DNA of 64,000 bases from NCBI RefSeq assembly GCF_018325905.1, contig NZ_AP021901.1, positions 3,038,001-3,102,000 on the forward strand. Reading direction: 5' to 3'. The notes beneath the pieces are model-generated. The model ran no database searches. It had not been told where the DNA came from and saw nothing but the letters and a program-made list of their open reading frames with translations. Made by a program: the position numbers and the translations under genes. The first letter of the stretch is position 1; every line of letters starts with the position of its first letter. Positions 26,028 to 34,639 of this stretch are shown here, piece after piece. This stretch comes from Pseudomonas sp. St316. Its GTDB lineage: Bacteria > Pseudomonadota > Gammaproteobacteria > Pseudomonadales > Pseudomonadaceae.

Positions 26028-27527
26028 ATGTCGATCAATGACAGGCTCACCGAGCACTTGAACCGGGGTTCGGTGGGTTTTCCCACCGCGTTGGCCAGTA
26101 CCATTGGCCTGATCATGGCAAGCCCCGTGATTCTCACCGCGACCATGGGCTTTGGCATTGGCGGCAGCGCCTTTGCCGTGGCGATGCTGATCGCCGTGGT
26201 CATGATGCCGGCCCAGGCGACGACGTTTGCCGAGGCGGCGTCGATGCTCCCGACCACTGGCTCGGTCTATGACTACATCAACTGTGGCATGGGACGTTTC
26301 TTCGCGATTACCGGGACGTTGTCGGCCTATCTGATTGTCCATGTGTTCGCCGGCACCGCCGAGACCATCCTGGCCGGTGTCATGGCCCTGGTGAACTTCG
26401 AACACCTCAACACCCTGGCCGAATCGGCAGGTGGCTCCTGGTTGCTGGGCGTGGGGTTCGTGGTGGTGTTTGGCGTGCTCAATGCGTTCGGTGTCAGTGC
26501 CTTTGGTCGGGCCGAAATCATCCTGACGTTCGGCATGTGGACCACCCTGATGGTGTTCGGCGTACTGGGCCTGATCGCCGCACCGGCGGTGGAGCTGGAG
26601 GGCTGGTTCGGCGCGTCCGTGGTGGGCACCGATATGGTGACGGTGCTGTCGCTGGTGGGCATGGCCATGTTCATGTTTGTCGGTTGCGAATTCGTCACGC
26701 CGCTGGCACCGGACCTGCGCCGCTCCGCCCGGACCATGCCCCGGGCCATGATGCTGGGCTTGTTCAGCGTCGCCACCTGCATGTTCATCTACGGTGCGGC
26801 GATGAAGCGCCAAGTGGAAAACGTGCTGCTCGATGCCTCCAGCGGCGTGCATCTGCTGGACACGCCCATGGCGATTCCACGCTTCGCCGAACAGGTCATG
26901 GGCGATATTGGCCCGATGTGGCTGGGCATCGGTTTTCTGTTTGCCGGTGCGGCGACCATCAACACCCTGATGGCCGGCGTGCCGCGGATTCTCTACGGCA
27001 TGGCTGTGGACGGTGCGTTGCCGAAGGTCTTCACCTATCTGCACCCGCGCTTCAAGACGCCGTTGCTGTGCATCCTGGTGGCGATGCTGATTCCGTGCCT
27101 GCATGCGTGGTGGCTGGGCGGCAATACCGACAACATCATGCACCTGGTGCTGGCCGCGGTGTGCGCCTGGAGTTTTGCCTACCTGCTGGTGACCGTGTCG
27201 GTGGTCAGCCTGCGGATTCGTCGCCCCGATCTGCCGCGGGCCTATCGCTCGCCGTGGTTCCCATTGCCACAGATCCTGTCCAGTGTCGGCATTGTGCTGG
27301 GCATGTGGTTCATCACACCGCCCGGCATGAATCCGGCGGACATCTACGTGCCCTTCGCGGTGATGCTCGGTGGCACGGCCGCGTACGCCTTGTTCTGGAC
27401 CCTGGTGGTGCAGAAGGTCAATCCATTCATGCCAGCGTCGGTAGAAGACGTGTTGGCCAAGGAGTTCTCCCATGAGCCAGGGCAACCTGCGGGCGAGTTT
27501 GTCGACCCAGCTGCAAAAGCTGTCTGA
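26028..27527 (+). CDS. APC superfamily amino acid/amine permease
   Basis: 499 residues from ATG at 26028, with GAGGA at 26013-26017. About 12 membrane segments can be traced, the first with the APC start GFPTALASTIGLIMASPVILTATMGFG and the middle with MFMFVGCEFVTPLAPDLRRSARTMPRAM. It is a cytoplasmic-membrane importer. The neighbouring DUF3156, FeaR-like regulator and aldehyde dehydrogenase suggest tyramine, phenylethylamine or an aromatic amino acid. The 3' end overlaps DUF3156 by 56 bp. The 292 bp upstream, shared with the divergent porin gene, show no other gene. Confidence 0.9.
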   Translation: MSINDRLTEHLNRGSVGFPTALASTIGLIMASPVILTATMGFGIGGSAFAVAMLIAVVMMPAQATTFAEAASMLPTTGSVYDYINCGMGRFFAITGTLSAYLIVHVFAGTAETILAGVMALVNFEHLNTLAESAGGSWLLGVGFVVVFGVLNAFGVSAFGRAEIILTFGMWTTLMVFGVLGLIAAPAVELEGWFGASVVGTDMVTVLSLVGMAMFMFVGCEFVTPLAPDLRRSARTMPRAMMLGLFSVATCMFIYGAAMKRQVENVLLDASSGVHLLDTPMAIPRFAEQVMGDIGPMWLGIGFLFAGAATINTLMAGVPRILYGMAVDGALPKVFTYLHPRFKTPLLCILVAMLIPCLHAWWLGGNTDNIMHLVLAAVCAWSFAYLLVTVSVVSLRIRRPDLPRAYRSPWFPLPQILSSVGIVLGMWFITPPGMNPADIYVPFAVMLGGTAAYALFWTLVVQKVNPFMPASVEDVLAKEFSHEPGQPAGEFVDPAAKAV

Positions 27528-28092
27528 GTTGTTCCGCGCCCGGCGCGCCCCGGTCGGTTATCGGCCTGGGGTGACCCTGGAGCACCTGCGGCGCAACCTG
27601 GCGCTGGCGCGATTCGAGGTGGTGGGCCCGGCTACGGCGACGGCAGCCACCGACGACGGCAGCTTGCAGTTGGAGGTTGTCGAACGCACCGAGTCGCAGC
27701 TGTTGATGCACCTGGTGATGACCGAGTTCGTCCTGCGCGTGCCTGCCTCCCGAGAGGGCACGGCGCGCCTGGAGCTGCACCACGGCGGGGCTGTTCGGCG
27801 TAGCGGCATTCGTTGCCGGCAGCGGGACGGGAGCATTGACCTGGCGGCCCGGTTGCAGGCGGCCGTGGAGCAGGATCTTGTGCTGTATCAGGCCCTCATG
27901 CCGCTGGATTTCAAGCGTCTGCGCATCGATCTGCAAGAACGCCAGTGGTGCGTGCATTTGGAACACATGGGCGGTAGCGAAGTGGTGAATCGCATGCCGG
28001 CCTTTCGTCGCTATATCCCGTTGAGCCGGGAGCAGCGCAGCGTCTTGCTGGCGACCTTGAGCGGCCTGCAGCGGGTGTTGGCAGCGCTCTGA
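27472..28092 (+). CDS. DUF3156 family protein
   Basis: 206 residues, starting inside the 3' end of the permease gene, so translation is probably coupled. It is soluble and Arg-rich (GYRPGVTLEHLRRNLALARFEVVG, VVNRMPAFRRYIPLSREQRSVLLATLSGLQRVL). I recognise the DUF3156 type, found almost only next to APC permeases of this kind; no activity is known. A permease-assisting or intracellular handling role for the imported amine is possible. Confidence 0.8.
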   Translation: MSQGNLRASLSTQLQKLSELFRARRAPVGYRPGVTLEHLRRNLALARFEVVGPATATAATDDGSLQLEVVERTESQLLMHLVMTEFVLRVPASREGTARLELHHGGAVRRSGIRCRQRDGSIDLAARLQAAVEQDLVLYQALMPLDFKRLRIDLQERQWCVHLEHMGGSEVVNRMPAFRRYIPLSREQRSVLLATLSGLQRVLAAL

Positions 28093-28157
28093 TTCCTCTG
28101 CTCTACCTGGCATCATTCCTGCTACTGCTCTGGCGATCAGGTACTTGTTGCGCGCAT

Positions 28158-28177
28158 ATAGATAACATGTTAACTAT
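28158..28177. promoter_or_regulatory. MarR/HpaR-type palindrome upstream of the feaR-like gene
   Basis: ATAGATAA-CATG-TTAACTAT is a 20-bp near-perfect palindrome, one pair off, 38 bp before the feaR-like start. It has the same half-site and 4-base spacer as the sites at 36894-36919 and 44934-44974. Its 11-mer ATGTTAACTAT recurs exactly at 44964-44974. Confidence 0.65.
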
Positions 28178-28214
28178 TGCCGTACAAAAACAATAAGCCA
28201 CTGCGGAGAATGCC

Positions 28215-29177
28215 ATGAGCATGCAACAGGTTGGGCAGGACGGTCTGGACACCTGGAACCGGGATCTGCGGGCGACTTGCGGTCACTTCGATACCGAGCT
28301 GGCCTTCAATCGTTCGCTGTTTATCGGTGAAGTGTCGAACTTCCATCGTGGTGGCCTTGCCCTCGCGAACCTGCGCACCAACGCCGGTAGCATCAAGCGT
28401 CACTCACCCAACGCCGATCACGATGATGACCAGGATTGCTTCCTGGTCAGCCAGCGCAGCGGCTACTGCCGCATTACCCAGAACGGCCTGAGCATTCAGT
28501 TGGCACCCGGTGAACTGCTGCTGATGGATTCCGTGGGAGCGCTTGAGATCAGCCCGTTCGGCCTGATCGAGCACGCCGTGCTGTCCTTGTCCCGCCAGGA
28601 CGTGTCGAGGCAGCTGGGCGGGGAGGCCAAGACCTTCGGCAAGGTTTCGTCCAGCAAGGCGTGTGGGCGGATGCTGCATGTCTTGATGGACCAGTTGTGC
28701 AGGGACACTCCGGACGGCGAAGGCGCGGTGGGCGAGGGCGAAGCCTTGCAGAGTGCCTTCGTTTCGCTGTTGGGCTTGGCCCTGGAACACAGCAGCGATA
28801 CCCGTGATGAAGGGGCTGCGTTGCAGGGCAGCCATCTGCGCAGCTATGTGCAGAAGGTCATCGACGAGTCACTGACCCAGCCCGGCCTCAGCCCGGTGGG
28901 CTTGGCCAATCGGCTGAATATTTCGGTGCGGCATCTGTATCGTTTGTTCGAAGAGCAGGATGACAGTGTTTGCCGCTACATCCAGCGGGCCCGCCTCAAG
29001 CGCAGCGCTGATGACCTGACCAACCCGTTCCTGCGGGACGAGTCCATTACCTCGATCGCCTACAAATGGGGTTTTACCGATTCGGCGCATTTCAGCCGTT
29101 CGTTCAAGAAGCAGTTCGAGCTCTCGCCCAAGGAGTTTCGTTCCAGCCGTTTGCAGGTGGGGCAGGGAGTGGCTTGA
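28215..29177 (+). CDS. FeaR-like AraC family regulator
   Basis: 320 residues. The N-terminal AraC-binding-like domain (LSIQLAPGELLLMDSVGALEIS) is followed by two helix-turn-helix segments in the last 100 residues (LSPVGLANRLNISVRHLYRLFEEQDDSVCRYIQRARLKRSADDL and ITSIAYKWGFTDSAHFSRSFKKQF). Layout and sequence style match FeaR/MoaR, the activator of monoamine oxidase and phenylacetaldehyde dehydrogenase genes in enterobacteria. It stands between the permease pair and the convergent SDR-MoaF set. A HpaR-type palindrome in its leader suggests control by the hpa repressor. Confidence 0.82.
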   Translation: MSMQQVGQDGLDTWNRDLRATCGHFDTELAFNRSLFIGEVSNFHRGGLALANLRTNAGSIKRHSPNADHDDDQDCFLVSQRSGYCRITQNGLSIQLAPGELLLMDSVGALEISPFGLIEHAVLSLSRQDVSRQLGGEAKTFGKVSSSKACGRMLHVLMDQLCRDTPDGEGAVGEGEALQSAFVSLLGLALEHSSDTRDEGAALQGSHLRSYVQKVIDESLTQPGLSPVGLANRLNISVRHLYRLFEEQDDSVCRYIQRARLKRSADDLTNPFLRDESITSIAYKWGFTDSAHFSRSFKKQFELSPKEFRSSRLQVGQGVA

Positions 29178-29205
29178 ACAAGGTCGTCGCGGGCTGGACG
29201 ACCGC

Positions 29206-29272
29206 TATCGCGAGCAAGCTCGCTCACAGGGGACCTGAGGAGGAAAACTGTGGGAGCGAGCTTGCTCGCGAT
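29206..29272. repeat. REP doublet
   Basis: Two inverted GAGCTTGCTCGC/GCGAGCAAGCTC cores about 65 bp apart between the convergent feaR-like and SDR genes; the left copy is partly degenerate. Confidence 0.85.
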
Positions 29273-29322
29273 GACGGTGGTACATCCACCCTCACCGCAA
29301 GCTGACTCACCCCGACAAAGGT

Positions 29323-30090
29323 TCAAACCTCCGGCAAGGTCGACCCTCCATCGACCACCAAGGTCTGCCCGGTCACATAGCCGGCCAGGCTCGACGCCAG
29401 GAACAGCATGGCGCCAGCGATGTCGCTCGGTTGGCCCAATCGACCCAGCGGCACCCGGCGGGCGATGTCCTGGTTGACGTCATCGTCGCCCAGGTTGGTC
29501 ATGGCCGGTGTCGCGATCATGCCTGGTTCGACGCCATTGACGCGGACATTCTCGGCCGCCAGTTCCAGCGCGGCGTTGCGAATGAAACCATTGACTCCGG
29601 CCTTGGAGGCCGCGTAGTGGCTGAGCCCTGGATACGCCACCCGCGGGCCGGTGACCGAGGAGGTCACCAGCACGCAGCCTTGGCCCTGGCGCCGGAACAT
29701 CGGCAACGCGGCCTGGGTCAGCCAGAACAGCGCCGACAAGTTCACCGCCAGCGTTCGCTCAAGCATCGATGGGGTGATCTCGGCGAATGGCGTCAGTGGA
29801 AAATACCCGGCGTTGTGCACCAGGATATCCAGCTTCCCCAAGCGCTGCTCCAGCTCGGTCATCATCCCGAAGACTGCCGTTGCGTCGGCCAGGTCAACCC
29901 CCACCGCTTGCACCTGACAGCCCATGACGGTCAATTCGCCGGCCACTGCTTCGGCCCGGGCCAGGCCCAGGTCGGCAATGACCACGCGAGCCCCACGCAG
30001 GGCAAACGCTTCGACGATGGCCCGGCCAATGCCCTGGGCACCGCCTGTGACCAATACGGTCTGGCCGCTGAAATCCAGATCCTCAGGCAT
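29323..30090 (-). CDS. SDR family oxidoreductase
   Basis: 255 residues from ATG at 30090 (MPEDLDFSGQTVLVTGGAQGIG). The cofactor motif TGGAQGIG, NAG in LVHNAGYFPL, Ser in VLVTSSVTGP, catalytic YAASK and the C-terminal YVTGQTLVVDGGSTL are all typical of classical SDRs that use NAD(P). It overlaps the next SDR upstream by eight bases and is the last gene of the minus-strand MoaF set. Substrate unknown; relation to MoaE of the Klebsiella monoamine regulon is plausible because of the adjoining MoaF. Confidence 0.92.
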   Translation of the reverse strand: MPEDLDFSGQTVLVTGGAQGIGRAIVEAFALRGARVVIADLGLARAEAVAGELTVMGCQVQAVGVDLADATAVFGMMTELEQRLGKLDILVHNAGYFPLTPFAEITPSMLERTLAVNLSALFWLTQAALPMFRRQGQGCVLVTSSVTGPRVAYPGLSHYAASKAGVNGFIRNAALELAAENVRVNGVEPGMIATPAMTNLGDDDVNQDIARRVPLGRLGQPSDIAGAMLFLASSLAGYVTGQTLVVDGGSTLPEV

Positions 30091-30883
30091 CGCTGGCCTC
30101 CATCCGGCTGAAGGCCAGTGTCGGCACGTCGACGATGCTGGAGCCACCATCGGCCACCAGCGTCGCTCCGGTGATGATCGACGCATCGGGCGAGGCCAGG
30201 AAACGGCAGACGTTGGCGATTTCCTGCGCAGTGGCCGGCCTGCGCAGCGGCACGTCGGCGCAGACCCGCTCATACGCCTGCTGCAACGTTTCGCCATGGA
30301 ACTGCATCAATGCCTGCATTTCTTCATCGGCCATGGGCGTGCGGACCCAGCCTGGGCAGATCGCATTGACCCGTACGCCGTGAGGCCCGTAATCCCTTGC
30401 CAGGGAGCGGTTGAGGCCCAGCAGCGCATGTTTGGCGGTGGTGTAGCCGCACACGTGGGGGCCCGCCGCCAATGAAGCGATGGAGGCGATCAGCACAATA
30501 TTGCCGGCGCTTTCCTGCAGCAGTGGCAGGCACGCCCGGGCGCTGTAGAAGGCGCTGTCGAGATTGCTGCGCAGGGCCGCTTCCCAGGCCGATGGCTGGG
30601 TTTGGGTGGCGCTGCCCATGCCCAAGCCACCGGCACAGGCCAGCAGCACGTCGAGTCGGCCATAACGCGTGCGAATCTGCTCGACGAAGCCATCCCAGGT
30701 GTTCGGACAGGCCGCGTCACCCACCAGCACCAGGCCGCCGATGTCCTCGGCGAGTGCTTCCAAGGGCTCGCGACGTCGACCGATCAGCACCAGGTTGGCG
30801 CCTTCGGCGGCATACAGTCGGGCGCAGGCCGCACCGATACCGGTGCCGGCGCCCGTGATCACGACGGTGCGTAATTCAGGCAT
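30083..30883 (-). CDS. SDR family oxidoreductase
   Basis: 266 residues from ATG at 30883, with GGAG upstream. TGAGTGIG, LLACAGG (where most SDRs have NAG), YTTAK and ITGATLVADGGSS are visible. The catalytic Ser sits in IVLIASIASLAAGP. It overlaps MoaF by eight bases and the next SDR by eight, so the three form one translational unit. It may reduce or oxidise an aromatic alcohol or aldehyde from amine breakdown; that is inference from context. Confidence 0.9.
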   Translation of the reverse strand: MPELRTVVITGAGTGIGAACARLYAAEGANLVLIGRRREPLEALAEDIGGLVLVGDAACPNTWDGFVEQIRTRYGRLDVLLACAGGLGMGSATQTQPSAWEAALRSNLDSAFYSARACLPLLQESAGNIVLIASIASLAAGPHVCGYTTAKHALLGLNRSLARDYGPHGVRVNAICPGWVRTPMADEEMQALMQFHGETLQQAYERVCADVPLRRPATAQEIANVCRFLASPDASIITGATLVADGGSSIVDVPTLAFSRMEASDA

Positions 30884-31697
30884 CGGGGTACTCCGTCTGG
30901 TTGAGCACCTGGCAGTACGAACTGACCGGGAAGTTGGAGAACTCATTGAACGAAGCAGCGGCGTAGCCGAAGATCTTGCCGTCGCTGCGGTGCTGTTGCA
31001 GGTCGATCAGCACCAGGCCCAGGGTCGGGATGATTTTTTCCCGCCACACGAACAGGTACAACTGATCGGCGATCTTGTAGGTGTCGCAGCGATCGGTGTC
31101 GCACAGGCCTTGTTCGACGCCCTTGAGGCACTGCCACGAGTAGAACTGGTCGTTGAGGTAAATGTGTTCGTAGACTTCGCTCGGGCTGTAGCGATACAGG
31201 TTGCGCAGCCCCACCAGTTCGCTGGTCGGTGCATGCGAGCACAGGCCAGGCTGCCAGGGACGATCGAGGCTGCCGTGCAGGAACTGCACTTGCACCGAAG
31301 TCAGTGGCTTGCCGGCCAGCGCCCGGCTGTAGAGGCCTTCACCGGTTTCTTGCTGGCTCGGCATGCGGCCGAGCACGGCGGTGAAGGCGGCGCTGGCGGT
31401 ATCGAGCACCAGGCTTACCGACAGCGTCAGCTCGCCTTCGCGCTTGATGAAGTCCACCAGGTAAAGACCCGGGCGTACGGATGTGGCTCGGTAGGTCGCG
31501 GTGCCGCTGGAGTGCCCATCGGCGGCGCTCCAGGTCAGGGTGTCCTGCTCGAAGCGATGCTCGATCTGCCAGCCATTGGCAAAATGCAGGGTGAAGGTCT
31601 TGCCGTCCAGGTCGGCTAGGTTGGGCAGAATGAAGCTTTCGGGGGCAAAGCTATCGGCCAGGGCGCCGACGGTGATCCAGTCTGAAGATGTGCTCAT
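30876..31697 (-). CDS. moaF: MoaF family protein
   Basis: 273 residues, no signal peptide. MoaF-type features are the two lipocalin-like halves (DLDGKTFTLHFANGWQIEHRFEQDTLTWSAADG and DQLYLFVWREKIIPTLGLVLIDLQQHRSDGKIFGYAA). The name comes from the Klebsiella monoamine-regulon gene moaF, not from proven molybdenum cofactor work. In that regulon it is induced by tyramine together with an SDR (MoaE), the same pairing seen here. Function remains unknown. First gene of the MoaF-SDR-SDR unit. Confidence 0.82.
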   Translation of the reverse strand: MSTSSDWITVGALADSFAPESFILPNLADLDGKTFTLHFANGWQIEHRFEQDTLTWSAADGHSSGTATYRATSVRPGLYLVDFIKREGELTLSVSLVLDTASAAFTAVLGRMPSQQETGEGLYSRALAGKPLTSVQVQFLHGSLDRPWQPGLCSHAPTSELVGLRNLYRYSPSEVYEHIYLNDQFYSWQCLKGVEQGLCDTDRCDTYKIADQLYLFVWREKIIPTLGLVLIDLQQHRSDGKIFGYAAASFNEFSNFPVSSYCQVLNQTEYPDA

Positions 31698-31775
31698 TGC
31701 AAGGCTCCGGTGGTTGAATTAAGCACTCGGATCATGCGATGCCGGGCACCGGCGGCCTATCAACCAAATGGTTGA

Positions 31776-32435
31776 TCAGAGGAACAGTGCGCTGACCAAC
31801 TCGGTACGGCTGCTGACGCCAACCTTGCGAAACAGGTGGATCAGGTGAGTCTTGATGGTCGGCAAGCCCACCTCCAGCTCCCGGGCCAATTGCTTGTTGC
31901 TGACGCCTTGGCGCAGCAGCCAGGCAATCTGGCGCTCCTTGGGCGTCAGGTCGCCCAGTGGGTCCTCATGGCTGGGCAAATGGGCCACGGCCAGTTGCAG
32001 CAAGGCCTGCAACGCGCTGAGTTGACTCAGCTGGTGGCTGGTGAAGACACCTTGCTCGGCAGTGCGCAGCAATGAAATCGCCGCTTGGGGCCGACCGTCC
32101 CGATGGGCGAAGACTTCCACCACGTCGACCACGCCGTAGCGCAGCAGGAAGTCGCGATAACGATGGTTGTCACGTCGCGGCTGGCGGGTCATCGCCAGGC
32201 TCAACGGCACCACGGCCAAGGCGCTGGACACGCAGTGGCGCGGGTGCAGCGGATCAAATTGGCGATAGTTGTCCAGGTAGTCGCGGTGCATCTCGCCGCT
32301 CATCCTGTGCAGACTGAAGTCATGGACCTGCAGCTGCCGATCAACGCAGTAGAACGCCGCCCGGCTGACGGGAACGAGCTGGGTAAATGCCTGCAGGCAC
32401 TGGCCGGCGATGTCCTGGGTGGGGATGACGTTCAT
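31776..32435 (-). CDS. LuxR-type transcriptional regulator
   Basis: 219 residues from ATG at 32435 with AAGG upstream. The C-terminal LuxR helix-turn-helix is clear (LTPKERQIAWLLRQGVSNKQLARELEVGLPTIKTHLIHLFRKVGVSSRTELVSAL). The N-terminal 140 residues have no receiver Asp motif and no confident autoinducer-binding signature, so the input signal is unknown. It lies between the cupin and MoaF genes on the same strand and probably regulates this amine-related set together with the FeaR-like protein. Confidence 0.9.
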   Translation of the reverse strand: MNVIPTQDIAGQCLQAFTQLVPVSRAAFYCVDRQLQVHDFSLHRMSGEMHRDYLDNYRQFDPLHPRHCVSSALAVVPLSLAMTRQPRRDNHRYRDFLLRYGVVDVVEVFAHRDGRPQAAISLLRTAEQGVFTSHQLSQLSALQALLQLAVAHLPSHEDPLGDLTPKERQIAWLLRQGVSNKQLARELEVGLPTIKTHLIHLFRKVGVSSRTELVSALFL

Positions 32436-32486
32436 GGTCGCACCTTCGCCGAGAGGGCTGCCGGTGGGGCCGGCAGCCAAGTCCGA

Positions 32487-32852
32487 TCAGGCTACCGCGA
32501 AGTAGTGTTTGACGAAACTCTCGCTGACCACTTCCCACAGCACTGGCGTGCCCTTGGTCACGAACCAGCTGTCGCCGGCCTTGTAGCGGGTGCTCTGGCC
32601 GGTGGCCTCGTCGGTGAGCACTACTTCACCGGTGACCACGGTGGCTTGTTCGGCAAAGGGGTAGACCATCCGGAACTTGCCTTGGGTGGTGCCGAAGTAG
32701 GCGCTGCTGACGGGATCGGTCGGGGCGCCGAAGGTCATCTTGCCGAAGGCTTTGACGTCGCCTTCGAGAATCTGCGAACCGAGATCGGCGACGGTGCCCC
32801 AGGCGTCCAGGTCGGACAGCTGGGTGTCTTTTTCGAGGGTGATAAGGGGCAT
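32487..32852 (-). CDS. Cupin domain protein (DUF861/EutQ-like)
   Basis: 121 residues, one cupin barrel. MVYPFAEQATVVTGEVVLTDEATGQSTRYKAGDSWFVTKGTPVLWEV is the typical cupin_3 stretch. The usual metal-binding histidines are mostly absent. Such cupins are often encoded next to FAD-dependent amine or amino-acid oxidases, as here, where the oxidase lies upstream across a REPIN. Function unknown; cytoplasmic. Confidence 0.88.
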   Translation of the reverse strand: MPLITLEKDTQLSDLDAWGTVADLGSQILEGDVKAFGKMTFGAPTDPVSSAYFGTTQGKFRMVYPFAEQATVVTGEVVLTDEATGQSTRYKAGDSWFVTKGTPVLWEVVSESFVKHYFAVA

Positions 32853-32906
32853 GGCAGTGACTCCTGATGAGTAAAAAAGAGGGTGTAGATGTGCAAAGTG
32901 GAGCCC

Positions 32907-32999
32907 TGTGGGAGCGAGCTTGCTCGCGAAGACGGCGCAACGGTCAACATCAGCGCTGCCTGACCCACCGCTTTCGCGAGCAAGCTCGCTCCCACAGGG
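32907..32999. repeat. REP doublet (REPIN)
   Basis: Inverted GTGGGAGCGAGCTTGCTCGC copies about 93 bp end to end, between the FAD oxidase and cupin genes, which are on the same strand. It may lower transcription into the cupin. Confidence 0.92.
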
Positions 33000-33029
33000 G
33001 GGTTGCCTGATTGGCTGGCATCACGGCCA

Positions 33030-34328
33030 TCAGCGACGGCCGTTCCAGTAGCCCGACAGCTGATGCCAGGACTTGCCGGCGGTCAGCAGCAATGGGCGAA
33101 TGGCGTCTTTGCCGATGATGGTCGGGCGATGGATCGAGCTGACCAGGTCGTAGCGCGCCGAGCCTTCGCTCATGCCTTCGGCCAGCACCTTGCAGATGAT
33201 GTGGCTCGGCGTGACACCAAAGCCTGAGTAACCCTGCACGAAAAACGCGTTGCTGCGGCCGGGCAGGGTGCCGATCTGCGGGAACAGGTTCGGGCTGCAG
33301 GCCATCGGGCCACCCCAGGCCAGGTCGATCTTCACGTCCTTGAGGTATGGGAAGATCTTGAGCATCAGCCGCCGGTTCCAGGCCTTGAGATCTTGGGGGA
33401 TGTGCTCCACCAGCGGCGTCGCGGCACCGAACAGCAGGCGATTTTCGTTGGTGACGCGGTAGTAGTCGATCACCGGGCGAATGTCGCTGTAGGCTCCGCG
33501 AATCGGGCTGATACGCTGGATCAGTTCGTCCGACAACGGCTCGGTCATCATCTGGAAGGCGTAGGTGTTGATGGTCGAGCGATGCAGCTCCGGTTCCAGC
33601 TTGTTGAGGAAACTGTCGCAGGCCCACAACAGCTTGCTGGCCCTGACCGAACCGCGCCCGGTACGTACGGTGATGCGCTCGCCGTAACTGACTTCCAGGG
33701 CCGGGCTGTTCTCGAAAATCCGCACGCCGTGGCTGACCAGGGCCTTGGCCTCACCCAGTAACAGGTTCAACGAGTGCACGTGTCCGCCGCCCATGTGTAG
33801 CAAGGCGCTGCCGTAAGCCTTGGAGCCGATGATCTGCTGTACATCGGAGCCGCCGAGAAAACGAATCTCGTGCTTGGTGTTGATTGACTTGAAGTCTTTT
33901 TCCCAGGCCCGCAAGGTTTTCTCCTGGCGCGCGTTGAAGCCCATGTAGCCGTAGCCGTGGCAGAAGTCGGCATCGATGGCGTACTTGGCGATACGGTCCT
34001 TGATGATGTCGGCGCCCAGGTCGCTGATCTCGAAGACTTGGCGCAGGCCGTCTTCACCCACGTCCTTTTTGATCTTTTCCAGGTCATGACCGATGCCGGC
34101 CATGATCTGCCCGCCATTGCGCCCGGTGCCGCCGAACCCCAGGTAACGCGCCTCCAGCACCACGATGTTGGTGATGCCTTTTTCGGCGAGCTCCAGCGCG
34201 GTATTGATGCCGGAGAAACCGCCGCCAATGACCACAACATCGGCGTCCACGTCCTGTTCCAGCGTGGGGAAGCTGAGGTTGTATTTCTTGGTGGCCGTGT
34301 AATAGGTGGGCGTTTCGATATTGATCAT
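33030..34328 (-). CDS. FAD-dependent oxidoreductase (PuuB/DadA-like)
   Basis: 432 residues from ATG at 34328 (MINIETPTYYTATKKYNLSFP), with an AGG-type site upstream. The FAD motif VVVIGGGFSGINTALELAEKG is at residues 31-51, then VLEARYLGFGGTGRNGGQIMAG, the typical DAO start of gamma-glutamylputrescine oxidase-like enzymes. The C-terminus has FFVQGYSGFGVTPSHIICKVLAEG. It should oxidise an amine or amino acid to the imine or aldehyde using oxygen or a quinone. In this context it is the best local candidate for the amine-oxidising step that feeds the aldehyde dehydrogenase. Divergent from hpaB. Confidence 0.88.
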   Translation of the reverse strand: MINIETPTYYTATKKYNLSFPTLEQDVDADVVVIGGGFSGINTALELAEKGITNIVVLEARYLGFGGTGRNGGQIMAGIGHDLEKIKKDVGEDGLRQVFEISDLGADIIKDRIAKYAIDADFCHGYGYMGFNARQEKTLRAWEKDFKSINTKHEIRFLGGSDVQQIIGSKAYGSALLHMGGGHVHSLNLLLGEAKALVSHGVRIFENSPALEVSYGERITVRTGRGSVRASKLLWACDSFLNKLEPELHRSTINTYAFQMMTEPLSDELIQRISPIRGAYSDIRPVIDYYRVTNENRLLFGAATPLVEHIPQDLKAWNRRLMLKIFPYLKDVKIDLAWGGPMACSPNLFPQIGTLPGRSNAFFVQGYSGFGVTPSHIICKVLAEGMSEGSARYDLVSSIHRPTIIGKDAIRPLLLTAGKSWHQLSGYWNGRR

Positions 34329-34563
34329 GACGCAACCTGACAGAGTGAAAGGAAACTCCGTTGCAACACCTACGCAAGGCATTGCAGGGGATGGCCCTAT
34401 TAAGAGCCCTGATGGGGGCGCCTGTCTTGATCATCCGTGCCGGGGTATTTGACCGAGCGCGCCAGGGCGCCGAAACCGGCCCATGAAAAGTACAATCTTG
34501 GATCTGGAAGGTGCATTTTTCACCTGCCCGTGATTGCCCATACTGGACCGGCCTTAATCACTG

Positions 34564-34608
34564 ATCCCGCTGTTTGGGCAACCTCAGGTTGCCGGGCAAA
34601 GGCGGGAT
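34564..34608. other. Nested inverted repeats in the leader of the hydroxylase gene
   Basis: GGCAACCT-C-AGGTTGCC is a perfect palindrome at 34577-34593, enclosed by a second stem ATCCCGC/GCGGGAT (34564-34570 with 34602-34608). It lies 32 bp before the start of the 4-HPA hydroxylase gene in the 311-bp divergent intergenic region. It could be an operator or an RNA hairpin; there is no T-run, so a simple terminator is unlikely. Confidence 0.55.
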
Positions 34609-34639
34609 TGGCAGATGCCAATAATAAAAGAGCCTGTCC

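Noticed and set aside
28108..28123. Possible sigma-54 promoter TGGCATCATTCCTGCT before the feaR-like gene
   Set aside because: The GG and GC spacing fits, but two consensus bases differ, and no enhancer-binding protein lies nearby. FeaR-type genes are not known to be sigma-54 dependent.
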